This document shows, piece by piece, positions 35,705 to 43,236 of a stretch of 64,000 nucleotides of DNA; position 1 is the first letter of the stretch; every line of letters begins with the position of its first letter. The notes under the pieces were generated by a model. It did no database searches and had not been told where the DNA came from. It saw only the letters and a list, made by a program, of their open reading frames with translations. The translations under genes and the position numbers were made by a program. The stretch comes from Candidatus Kuenenia stuttgartensis (GTDB taxonomy: Bacteria > Planctomycetota > Planctomycetia > Planctomycetales > Planctomycetaceae): positions 1 through 64,000 of the forward strand of contig CAMDPK010000017.1 in the NCBI GenBank assembly GCA_945904015.1. Direction: 5' to 3'.

Positions 35705-37690
35705 ATGAAGGCGTTTCGACTCAGCATTTGCCTGTCTCTGAGCCTGCTGTTGGCCGGCTCGATCGTCGGCTGTCAAGACTTCAAGCTATTGCCGTCCAAA
35801 CTGCTGCGCTCGCAGTCACCGGACAAGCAGGACGAAGAAGCCGAGAAGGACGACGAGAAAGACAAGGAATTCGAGACAAAAGTCGAAACGCCGATGATTG
35901 GCGATTACGCCGGATTCGCAAATTTGAATCTGGTGACCCTGGAAGGTGTCGGTCTGGTCGTCGGCCTGGACGGGACCGGTGGTGATCCACCCCCATCGAG
36001 CTATCGCGAAATTCTGGCGGACGACATGCGTCGCCGAGGCATCGACGATCCCGAAACGATCCTGCGTTCACCGAACACCGCGCTGGTCATCGTCCGCGCC
36101 TACCTGCCGCCAATGATTCGCAAAGGCGAGGCCTTTGACGTCGAGGTTCGCGTGCCCGACGGGGACACGACCAGCAGCCTCAACGGCGGCTGGCTGCTCG
36201 AAACAGAACTGTCCGAGTCGGCCATCATTCCCGGCCAGGGTGTGATGAAAGGTCACATTTTGGCCAAGGCGAAGGGACCGATCATGGTCACGTCCGGCGA
36301 AGGGAAGTCGGACAGCACTGGTCTGAAACGGCGTGGAAAAATCCTCGGCGGCGGTGCCTCCAAAAAAGACCGTGACCTGCGCATCCAACTTCGCAGCGAC
36401 TTCCGCAGCGTGCGGCAGTCGAAACGCATCGCCGACAAGATCGGTCAGCGGTTCTTCGCTTACAACGAAAGCGGCCTGCGCGAACCTTTGGCCAAAGCGC
36501 TCACCGATCAGACGATCGAGTTGAAAGTGTTGCCCCGCTACAAGGACAACTATCCGCGGTATCGTGAAGTCATCCGCAACATCGCGTTCCGCGAGACGCC
36601 CGTTGCACGGCATGTCCGCATGGAGAAACTGAAATCACAATTGCTCGACCCCGACACGACAGAAATTGCGACGTTGCAATTGGAGGCGATCGGCAACGAA
36701 GCCATCCCCATTCTCAAGACGGGACTGAAGCATCCCGACTTGGAGGTTCGTTTCAACGCGGCGGTCGCACTGGCGTACCTCGGTCAGGCCGAGGCAGTGC
36801 CGGTGCTCGGCGAGGCAGCCGTCAGCGAACGAGCCTTCCGGGTGTACGCGCTCGCGGCGCTCTCGACGATCGACGATGGTGAGGCCCACCTGTTGCTGCG
36901 CAACCTGACCAACGCACAGACAGACGCTTCCGGCAAGACGATCGACAGCGCGGAACTCCGTTACGGAGCCTTCCGCGCATTGTGGACGCTCGACAAACGC
37001 GACCCGTATCTCAACGGCGACATGATGAAAGAGGTCAACTCCGACCGCGAACTGTTCGCCTTGCACACGCTGCCGACCACTGGCGAGCCAATCATCCATC
37101 TGACTCAGCATCGCCGCTCGGAGATCGTTCTCTTCGGCGAAGACCAGCGGTTCAAAACTCCTCTGGCCGTGCGAGCTGGAAATCACATCCTCGTCACTGC
37201 GCAGCCGGGCACGGATCGCATCGTGATTTCCAAGTACCAGGCCGGCCAGGCGGACAAACGCAAAGAGGTTTCGACGCGTGTGGCGGAAGTCATCGGCACC
37301 GCCGTCGATTTCGGAGCCAGCTATCCCGACGTCGCCCAACTGCTGCTGCAAGCTGCCAAGCAACAGAACCTCACCAGCCAAATCGAAATCGACGCCCTGC
37401 CGCAAGGTGGCCGTGAGTACGTCCGCAAAGAGGACTCGGCCAAATCCAATGGCAAGAAAGTCCGCGTCGGCAACGCGAACCTCGTCCCGAACTTCGTCCC
37501 GAACCTCAAAGACGACGGCGATGCCAAGCCCGTGCTCGATGAAGCCGTCGAGAAGCAAACCTCCGCACCCGACGAATTGACGCAGTCTGAAACTGACTCG
37601 AACGGCACCGCGTCCGTCGCGGATGCTCGCAAGTCCTCATCTGCTGACGACGCCGATCGACGCTGGTTCGAGTTCTGGAAACGGAAGTAG
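35705..37690 (+). CDS. FlgI-like (P-ring) lipoprotein with HEAT-like repeats
   Basis: A 661-residue protein with a lipoprotein signal (LSLLLAGSIVGC) from ATG 35705. After a Lys/Glu/Asp-rich linker, residues about 75-290 resemble flagellar P-ring protein FlgI: NLVTLEGVGLVVGLDGTGGD, SYREILADDMRRRGI, RAYLPPMIRKGEAFDVEVRV and TSSLNGGWLLETEL. A region of HEAT-like helices follows (about 315-430: LQLEAIGNEAIPILKTGLKH). The C-terminus is acidic and low in complexity. FlgI proper is about 365 residues, lacks a lipobox and has no HEAT repeats. No other flagellar gene is nearby. Planctomycetes carry such proteins in several copies; the role here is unknown. Confidence 0.8.
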   Translation: MKAFRLSICLSLSLLLAGSIVGCQDFKLLPSKLLRSQSPDKQDEEAEKDDEKDKEFETKVETPMIGDYAGFANLNLVTLEGVGLVVGLDGTGGDPPPSSYREILADDMRRRGIDDPETILRSPNTALVIVRAYLPPMIRKGEAFDVEVRVPDGDTTSSLNGGWLLETELSESAIIPGQGVMKGHILAKAKGPIMVTSGEGKSDSTGLKRRGKILGGGASKKDRDLRIQLRSDFRSVRQSKRIADKIGQRFFAYNESGLREPLAKALTDQTIELKVLPRYKDNYPRYREVIRNIAFRETPVARHVRMEKLKSQLLDPDTTEIATLQLEAIGNEAIPILKTGLKHPDLEVRFNAAVALAYLGQAEAVPVLGEAAVSERAFRVYALAALSTIDDGEAHLLLRNLTNAQTDASGKTIDSAELRYGAFRALWTLDKRDPYLNGDMMKEVNSDRELFALHTLPTTGEPIIHLTQHRRSEIVLFGEDQRFKTPLAVRAGNHILVTAQPGTDRIVISKYQAGQADKRKEVSTRVAEVIGTAVDFGASYPDVAQLLLQAAKQQNLTSQIEIDALPQGGREYVRKEDSAKSNGKKVRVGNANLVPNFVPNLKDDGDAKPVLDEAVEKQTSAPDELTQSETDSNGTASVADARKSSSADDADRRWFEFWKRK

Positions 37691-37794
37691 GAGCTAGGGA
37701 TTTAGGGCTAGGGGTTAGGCAAGACAATGAAAACCAACCCCACCTCCCTGATCCGTTCTCCCTAACCCCCAGCCCCTAACCCCTAGCCCCTCCT
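37688..37794. repeat. Heptad inverted repeat, G/C-skewed
   Basis: The left part, about 37690-37719, reads CTAGGGA, TTTAGGG, CTAGGGG, TTAGGCA. The right part, about 37760-37792, is its inverse (CCTAACCCCCAGCCCCTAAC). It fills the gap before smc, and no Shine-Dalgarno sequence remains before the smc ATG. Confidence 0.87.
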
Positions 37795-37802
37795 CACCCG
37801 CC

Positions 37803-40800
37803 ATGCTCAAGTCGCTCGAAATGTTCGGCTTCAAGAGCTTCGCGGATCGCACGCGCTTCGACTTCTCGCGCGGGATCACCTGCGTCGTCGGGCCGAACGG
37901 ATCGGGCAAGAGCAACGTCGTCGACTCAATCAAGTGGGTGCTGGGCGATCAAAGCCCCAAGAGTCTCCGCGGCAAAGAGATGACCGACGTGATCTTCAAC
38001 GGCGCGTCGGGTCGCAAGCCGGCCGCGTTCGCGGAAGTGCTGCTGACGTTCGACAACTCATCGAAGTGCCTCACGCTGGACTCCGCCGAAGTGCAGATTG
38101 GCCGGCGCATCTGGCGCAACGGCGATTCGGAATATCTGATCAATCAACAGACCGCTCGGCTGAAGGACATCAAGGATCTATTCCTCGGCACGGGGGCTGG
38201 CTCGTCCGCGTACAGCATCATCGAGCAAGGCCGAGTCGATCAAATCCTGCAATCGAACGCCGCCGCGCGCCGCCACGTCTTCGAGGAAGCCGCAGGGGTG
38301 TCGCGTTACAAACTTCGCAAAGAAGAGGCGACTCGCAAGCTCGAACGTGTCGAGCAAAACCTGCTGCGGCTGCGCGACATCGTCGATGAGGTCGAATCGC
38401 AGCTCAATTCGATGCGCTCACAAGCCTCCAAAGCCAGCAAGTTCCGCGAGATCTCCGCCGAGTTGCGCGAGTGGTGGTTCGGCCTCGCCGCCGACGATCA
38501 TCGGCATTTCTCCGCGCAGTTGGCAACTGTCGAAGCGGAGCTGCACACCGGCGAATCCGAACTCGCCGAGCTGTCGTCACGGCAACAAGAACTCGAACAA
38601 AAGCTCTCGGTCTACGACGCCGAGATCTCCGAGGTCGATACGCGCCAGCGACACGCCGAACGGACTGCCGCTGGCAATCGCGAGAGCGTCGTCCGCCAGG
38701 AGGCGACACTGCGGCATCTCACCGCTCGCCAAAAAGAACTCGGCTCCGACTTGGACCGCCTGCGTCGGCAGCGAACCGTCATGCACGGCCGCTCCTGCGA
38801 GCTGACCGCCGAACTGCATCGCTCGGAAGAAGAGTTGTCGTCCGGCGATGCCGAGCACTTGCGGCTGCGAACTGCGATCTCCGACACAGAAAAACAACTG
38901 TCGGAACTCGCGTCGCAACTCAAAGCCAATCAATCGACACTCGACCGCGAGCGTCAAAAACAACTCGAACTGACGCAGCAGGCCAGCGCGACGCAGCAAC
39001 GTGTCAACAACTTGCACTCGCAACGAGACGCCGCGAACTCCGCTGCGATCTCCGCCAGTCAGCGATTGGATCAGTGCGTCTCCAGCACCGTTTCGGCACA
39101 GTCCGAGGTCTTGCGCCGGCAAGCGGCCGTCGATGCCGTGCTCAGCGAAGTCGCGTCGCTCGACAGCCGAGTCCGCGAAGTCCGCGACCGCCAACAGCAG
39201 CTCATCGCCGAGCAAGATCGTTTGCAGCAACAACTCCGCGAACAACGCGAAGACCGCAGCGCCCGGCAATCGCAACAAGCGGTCCTCGAAGACCTCGAAC
39301 GCCGGCAAGAGGGACTCGGCATCGGCGTGAAGGAAATCCTCAGTCGAGCACAATCCTCCGACTACGCTCCCTGGACCAGCATCCTCGGCAGCGTCGCCGA
39401 CCTGCTCGAAGCCGATCTCGACGAAGCCGCGATCCTCGAAGTCGCTCTCGGCGCGCGAGCCCAACTCATCGTCGTCCGGGAGATGGCCCCGGTTATCGAG
39501 TACCTCAACAGCGGAGCGAGTCGGTTGTCGGGCCGAGTGGGATTCGTCGAAGTGGGGAGTGGGGAGTGGGGAGTGGGGAGTGAAGACACTTCCAGCCCAC
39601 ACCAGATGTCCCTTTCCGTACTCCCCACTCCCCACTCCCCACTCCCCACCCTCCCCGGCGTCATCAAACGCGCCGACCAACTCGCAAGTCTCAAAACCGC
39701 GCTGCCCGGATTGGCCGAGGCGTTGCTCGGTACGACATGGGTCGTCGATACGCTCGACACCGCGCTGCGACTTGCCGCCGGCGAAGGTGAAGGCTGCCGC
39801 TTCGTCACACTGCAAGGTGAGCTGCTCGAAGATGACGGCACGTTGTTCGCCGGGACGGTTCGCAGCGAGTCCGCGCTGCTGACTCGACGCAGTGAACTGC
39901 GACGGTTGAAAAACGACCTGCTGCGTCTCGACCGCACGATTGCCGACGGTGAACGGCAACTGTCCGACGTTTCTCAATCGCTCAAAAACGTCGAACGCGT
40001 GATCGAGAGTGCCACGTCTGAGAAACAAGACCTCGCCGACCGACTCGCTCACGCGCGGTCGGACGTGCATGCCCAGCGGCAGGAGGTCGAACGTTTCTCC
40101 AAAGAGCGGGACGCGATCCTCGCCGAAGCCGCGCGATTCGAGTCGCTCGCCGCCGAACTGGCTCTGCAAATCGATCAAGCTCAGCGAGAACACGCCTGGT
40201 TCGACGACAACCTCGCCAGCCTGCGCGACTCATTCGCCGCACTCGAGGCCGACGTTTCTGGCCACGAGTCGCAACGGCAACTGCTGACGCAACAGCAAGT
40301 CGATCAGCGATTGGTCCTCGCCAAGCACGAAGAACGGCTGCAAGGCTTGCGATCGACGGTCGTCCGTTTGCAGGAGGAGCAGCGGCAGCGCGACGAACAA
40401 TTCGACGAAGCCGAACGCCGCCTGCAAGCCGCCGCCGCGCAGATGCGGCAACTCAACTTGCAGATGCTCAACACGAACGCCGAGCTGTGGGAACTGCAAC
40501 TGCTCGACGAGAAATTCGCCGCCGAGGTCACGTCGATCCTCGCTGACAAGGATCAACTGCGGACCCAAAAGTCCTCCTTCGCCGAGGAAGAAGCTCGTCT
40601 GCGAGCCGCTCGCCGCGAACTCGCCGACCGCCTGCACGCAAACGAAATCGCCGCTCGCGACGCTCGCCACCAATTGCAAGTCTGCGCAGAACGCATCGAA
40701 GAGGAATACCAAATGACGCTCGACGAAGTCGTCGCGTCGGGTGCGTCGGCGTTCGCGAAATGGCGGGAAGAAAGTGGGGAGTGGGGAGTGGAGAGTGGAG

Positions 40801-41633
40801 AGCAAAAGGAAGCAGCCTTCGGCACGGCATCGGAAGCTGGTGTAACATCAGAAGCGGATGTCGCGTCGCAGGATGTGGACTCGGTTTTCACTCAAACTTC
40901 CTCACTCTCCACTCCCCACTTCACCGAAGTTCGCCCGGAACTTGAAGAGCGAGTCAATCGCTTGCGTCGCAAGCTCAAGATGATGGGCAGTGTGAACACC
41001 GACAGCCTCAAAGACCTCGACGAACTGGATGGTCGCTACCAGCACCTCAGTTCGCAGTTGCAAGACCTCGAAGAGGCCAAGGCCACGCTCGAAGAAATCA
41101 TCCGCCAGATCAACGGTGAGAGTCAGCGGATGTTTCTGGAAACCTTCGAGGCGATCCGTGTGCAGTTCCAAAACTTGTTCCGCAAGATGTTCGGTGGCGG
41201 CGAGGGAGACATCATCCTCGAAGATCACAACGACGTCCTCGACTGCGGCATCGACGTGGTCGCGCGTCCCCCCGGCAAAGAACTGCGGAGCATCTCGCTG
41301 CTGAGCGGTGGCGAAAAGACGATGACCGCCGTCGCACTCTTGATGGCGATCTTCCGCAGCAAGCCCAGCCCGTTCTGCATCCTGGACGAAGTCGACGCCG
41401 CCCTGGATGAAGCCAACGTCGAGCGCTACAGCGGCGTCGTCCGCGAATTCAAGACCGCCACGCAGTTCATCATGATCACGCACAACAAACGCTCGATGCA
41501 GATCGGCGACATCCTCTACGGCGTGACGATGGAACAAAGCGGTGTCTCGAAACGCATGTCCGTTCGCTTCGAAGATGTCAGCGAGGACGGCAACTTCCGC
41601 ATGTCGCCGGCACCCGGCGCGAATGCGGCTTGA
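37803..41633 (+). CDS. smc: Chromosome segregation ATPase SMC with two in-frame repeat inserts
   Basis: SMC condenses and segregates DNA as an ATP-driven homodimer. The 1276-residue protein is about 90 residues longer than usual. Walker A is [20 protein letters not shown], the signature is [15 protein letters not shown] and Walker B is [16 protein letters not shown], so both ATPase halves are complete. Two inserts encoded by heptad repeats interrupt it: residues about 584-616 inside the hinge ([20 protein letters not shown]) and 991-1040 in the descending coiled coil ([14 protein letters not shown] onward). Both keep the frame. No scpA or scpB is nearby. Confidence 0.95.
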   Translation: MLKSLEMFGFKSFADRTRFDFSRGITCVVGPNGSGKSNVVDSIKWVLGDQSPKSLRGKEMTDVIFNGASGRKPAAFAEVLLTFDNSSKCLTLDSAEVQIGRRIWRNGDSEYLINQQTARLKDIKDLFLGTGAGSSAYSIIEQGRVDQILQSNAAARRHVFEEAAGVSRYKLRKEEATRKLERVEQNLLRLRDIVDEVESQLNSMRSQASKASKFREISAELREWWFGLAADDHRHFSAQLATVEAELHTGESELAELSSRQQELEQKLSVYDAEISEVDTRQRHAERTAAGNRESVVRQEATLRHLTARQKELGSDLDRLRRQRTVMHGRSCELTAELHRSEEELSSGDAEHLRLRTAISDTEKQLSELASQLKANQSTLDRERQKQLELTQQASATQQRVNNLHSQRDAANSAAISASQRLDQCVSSTVSAQSEVLRRQAAVDAVLSEVASLDSRVREVRDRQQQLIAEQDRLQQQLREQREDRSARQSQQAVLEDLERRQEGLGIGVKEILSRAQSSDYAPWTSILGSVADLLEADLDEAAILEVALGARAQLIVVREMAPVIEYLNSGASRLSGRVGFVEVGSGEWGVGSEDTSSPHQMSLSVLPTPHSPLPTLPGVIKRADQLASLKTALPGLAEALLGTTWVVDTLDTALRLAAGEGEGCRFVTLQGELLEDDGTLFAGTVRSESALLTRRSELRRLKNDLLRLDRTIADGERQLSDVSQSLKNVERVIESATSEKQDLADRLAHARSDVHAQRQEVERFSKERDAILAEAARFESLAAELALQIDQAQREHAWFDDNLASLRDSFAALEADVSGHESQRQLLTQQQVDQRLVLAKHEERLQGLRSTVVRLQEEQRQRDEQFDEAERRLQAAAAQMRQLNLQMLNTNAELWELQLLDEKFAAEVTSILADKDQLRTQKSSFAEEEARLRAARRELADRLHANEIAARDARHQLQVCAERIEEEYQMTLDEVVASGASAFAKWREESGEWGVESGEQKEAAFGTASEAGVTSEADVASQDVDSVFTQTSSLSTPHFTEVRPELEERVNRLRRKLKMMGSVNTDSLKDLDELDGRYQHLSSQLQDLEEAKATLEEIIRQINGESQRMFLETFEAIRVQFQNLFRKMFGGGEGDIILEDHNDVLDCGIDVVARPPGKELRSISLLSGGEKTMTAVALLMAIFRSKPSPFCILDEVDAALDEANVERYSGVVREFKTATQFIMITHNKRSMQIGDILYGVTMEQSGVSKRMSVRFEDVSEDGNFRMSPAPGANAA
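39552..39649. repeat. Heptad inverted repeat inside smc (hinge)
   Basis: Arms 39552-39581 and 39620-39649 are perfect 30-bp inverted copies made of GTGGGGA heptads, with a 38-bp loop. The plus strand carries four GGGG runs separated by AGT (39554-39578), a G-quadruplex motif. The element is read through in frame by smc. Confidence 0.95.
40773..40920. repeat. Second heptad repeat inside smc (coiled coil)
   Basis: The left part, 40773-40802, is AGTGGGGAGTGGGGAGTGGA then GAGTGGAGAG. The right part, 40905-40920, is the inverse CTCTCCACTCCCCACT. The 102-bp loop codes for a Ser/Thr/Ala-rich stretch without heptad coiled-coil pattern. It is related to the array at 39552. Confidence 0.88.
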
Positions 41634-41656
41634 GCGAGGTATGTCAGCGACTTTTG

Positions 41657-41753
41657 CTCCCTCTCCCTTTGGGAGAGGGCCGGGGTGAGGGAGCCAATCG
41701 TTCTTGAATCCCTCATCCGGCCTTCGGCCACCTTCTCCCAAGGGGAGAAGGAC
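41657..41753. repeat. Compound palindromic element between smc and the gntR gene
   Basis: Two modules, 41657-41693 (CTCCCTCTCCCTTTGGGAGA) and 41710-41753 (CCCTCATCCGGCCTTCGGCC), correspond to the element at 9610-9724 in reverse orientation. It lies 24 bp after the smc stop and could end the smc transcript. Confidence 0.85.
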
Positions 41754-41793
41754 GGGTTCGTCGTCGATCCCCGCACGAAATCAAAACGACCGC

Positions 41794-41822
41794 TTGCCAT
41801 TTCTCAGCCGAGTGCTTACTGT
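41794..41822 (+). promoter_or_regulatory. Sigma-70-like promoter of the gntR-ABC operon
   Basis: TTGCCA at 41794-41799 and TACTGT at 41817-41822 are separated by 17 bp. The -10 box overlaps the left half of the operator at 41819-41840, an arrangement expected for repression. ATG 41851 follows with GGAG at 41840-41843. Confidence 0.6.
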
Positions 41823-41840
41823 ACTGGCCATCTAGTACAG
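41819..41840. promoter_or_regulatory. Probable operator for the GntR/YtrA-type regulator
   Basis: The perfect inverted repeat CTGTACT-N8-AGTACAG (41819-41825 and 41834-41840) sits directly between the promoter -10 and the ribosome site of the regulator gene. Regulators of the YtrA subfamily bind palindromes with GTACT half-sites upstream of their own ABC operons, so autoregulation is likely. Confidence 0.7.
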
Positions 41841-41850
41841 GAGTCACGGC

Positions 41851-42240
41851 ATGTTTCTCCGCATTGATCCCGACAATGGTTTGGCGATTTACGATCAAGT
41901 CGTGCGGCAAGTGAAGTTCGCCATCGCGGGCGAGGCTCTCAAATCGGGGGACTTGGTCCCCTCCGTCCGCGAATTGGCTCGCGACTTGGCGATCAACCCG
42001 AACACCGTCTCGCGAGCCTATCTGCAACTCCAGCACGACGGCGTGCTCGAAACTGTGCGCGGCCTTGGCCTGTCGGTCTCAGTGGGTGCCGCCAAACGCT
42101 GTCGGGCCGAAGGGGGCAAATTGATTCGCGAACGCTTGGCGCAAGTCTTCGACGAAGCCCGCCTCAGCCATCTCGATCCCGACGAACTTCGCAAGATGGT
42201 CAGCACTGAACTGGAGTCAGCCCTGAAGCGGAAGGATTGA
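41851..42240 (+). CDS. GntR family regulator, YtrA subfamily
   Basis: A 129-residue DNA-binding protein. Residues 10-80 are the GntR winged helix: IYDQVVRQVKFAIAGEALKS, GDLVPSVRELARDLAINPNT and VSRAYLQLQHDGVLETVRGLG. The short C-terminal helical tail without a large effector domain marks the YtrA subfamily, which controls adjacent ABC transporter genes. The palindrome at 41819-41840 is the likely binding site. The next two genes encode an ABC ATPase and permease. A palindromic repeat begins 2 bp after its stop and separates it from the ATPase gene. Confidence 0.92.
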   Translation: MFLRIDPDNGLAIYDQVVRQVKFAIAGEALKSGDLVPSVRELARDLAINPNTVSRAYLQLQHDGVLETVRGLGLSVSVGAAKRCRAEGGKLIRERLAQVFDEARLSHLDPDELRKMVSTELESALKRKD

Positions 42241-42242
42241 TT

Positions 42243-42296
42243 GTGGGGCAGGTTTTCAACCTGCCCGCCCCCTGGCAGGTTGAAAACCTGCCCTAC
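42243..42296. repeat. Palindromic element, 23-bp arms
   Basis: Arms 42243-42265 and 42274-42296 are inverted with one mismatch, containing GGGGCAGGTTTTCAACCTGC, with an 8-bp loop. Same family as 14622-14680. Within a presumed operon, it could lower read-through from gntR into the ABC genes. Confidence 0.92.
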
Positions 42297-42309
42297 GAAA
42301 GGTCTTCAC

Positions 42310-43236
42310 ATGGAACCGATCATCCAACTCAGCGGCATCACGAAACGCTTCGGCCGCGAGATCGCACTCGATGACGTCTCGTTCGAGGTGCCGCGCGGAG
42401 TGGTCTTCGCTTTGCTCGGCGAGAACGGCGCGGGGAAGACCACATCCATCCGCTGCATGTTGGGACTGGCCGAACCGGACGAGGGTGGCATCAAAGTCCT
42501 TGGACTCGACAGCCGCCGCGAGCATTTGAAGATTCGGCAAGCGGTCGGCTACATGCCCGATCGGCCGACGCTGTACGACTGGATGACCGTCGCCGAACTC
42601 GGCTGGTTCACCGCCGGTTTCTACGGCGGCGAGTTCCTGTCGCGCTTCGAGCAACTCGCACGGCAATACGAACTGCCGCTTGATCGGCCGCTCAAGGCGT
42701 TATCGAAAGGGATGCTGGCCAAGGCCGCACTCTCGCTCGCGTTGGCCCACGACCCGGAGTTGCTGATCCTCGACGAACCGACCTCCGGCCTCGATCCGCT
42801 CGTGCGTCGCGAGTTTCTGGAGCAGATGGTCGATCGTGCCGCCGCTGGAAAGACCGTCTTCCTTTCCAGCCATCAAATTGCCGAGGTCGAACGAGTCGCC
42901 GACATGGTCGCGATCCTGCGCGGCGGCAAACTGGTCGTGGTCGAGAAGCTCGAAGTCCTCAAAGATCAAATCCGCGAGCTGACCTTCACGCTGGCCGACG
43001 ATCTTCCCGAACCGCCGCGCGTCCCCGGCGAAGTCCTCCGCCAACAACGCCGCGCGCGACAATGGCAACTGCACGCTCGGCATCTCTCGGAGTCCGACAT
43101 CGCCGCCGTCCGAATCGTCACCGGCGTCATCGAGTTGGAAGTCCGCCGGCCGAGCCTCGAAGAGGTTTACGTGGCCTTCATGCGTGGCAACACGACGAAC
43201 TCCGCCGTGACCCCGAACACCGAGGTGCCCGCATGA
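42310..43236 (+). CDS. ABC transporter ATP-binding protein
   Basis: A 308-residue ATPase from ATG 42310. Walker A is LLGENGAGKTTSIRCMLGL, the signature is ALSKGMLAKAALSLALA (LSKGM in place of LSGGQ) and Walker B is LLILDEPTSGLDPLVRRE, with the H-loop in VFLSSHQIAEVERV. The LSKGM variant is typical of YtrB/CcmA-like ABC-2 exporters. Regulation by the YtrA-type protein upstream and a four-base overlap (ATGA) with the permease gene indicate a three-gene operon. The cargo is unknown; YtrA-linked systems are often cell-wall or antibiotic-responsive. Confidence 0.93.
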   Translation: MEPIIQLSGITKRFGREIALDDVSFEVPRGVVFALLGENGAGKTTSIRCMLGLAEPDEGGIKVLGLDSRREHLKIRQAVGYMPDRPTLYDWMTVAELGWFTAGFYGGEFLSRFEQLARQYELPLDRPLKALSKGMLAKAALSLALAHDPELLILDEPTSGLDPLVRREFLEQMVDRAAAGKTVFLSSHQIAEVERVADMVAILRGGKLVVVEKLEVLKDQIRELTFTLADDLPEPPRVPGEVLRQQRRARQWQLHARHLSESDIAAVRIVTGVIELEVRRPSLEEVYVAFMRGNTTNSAVTPNTEVPA

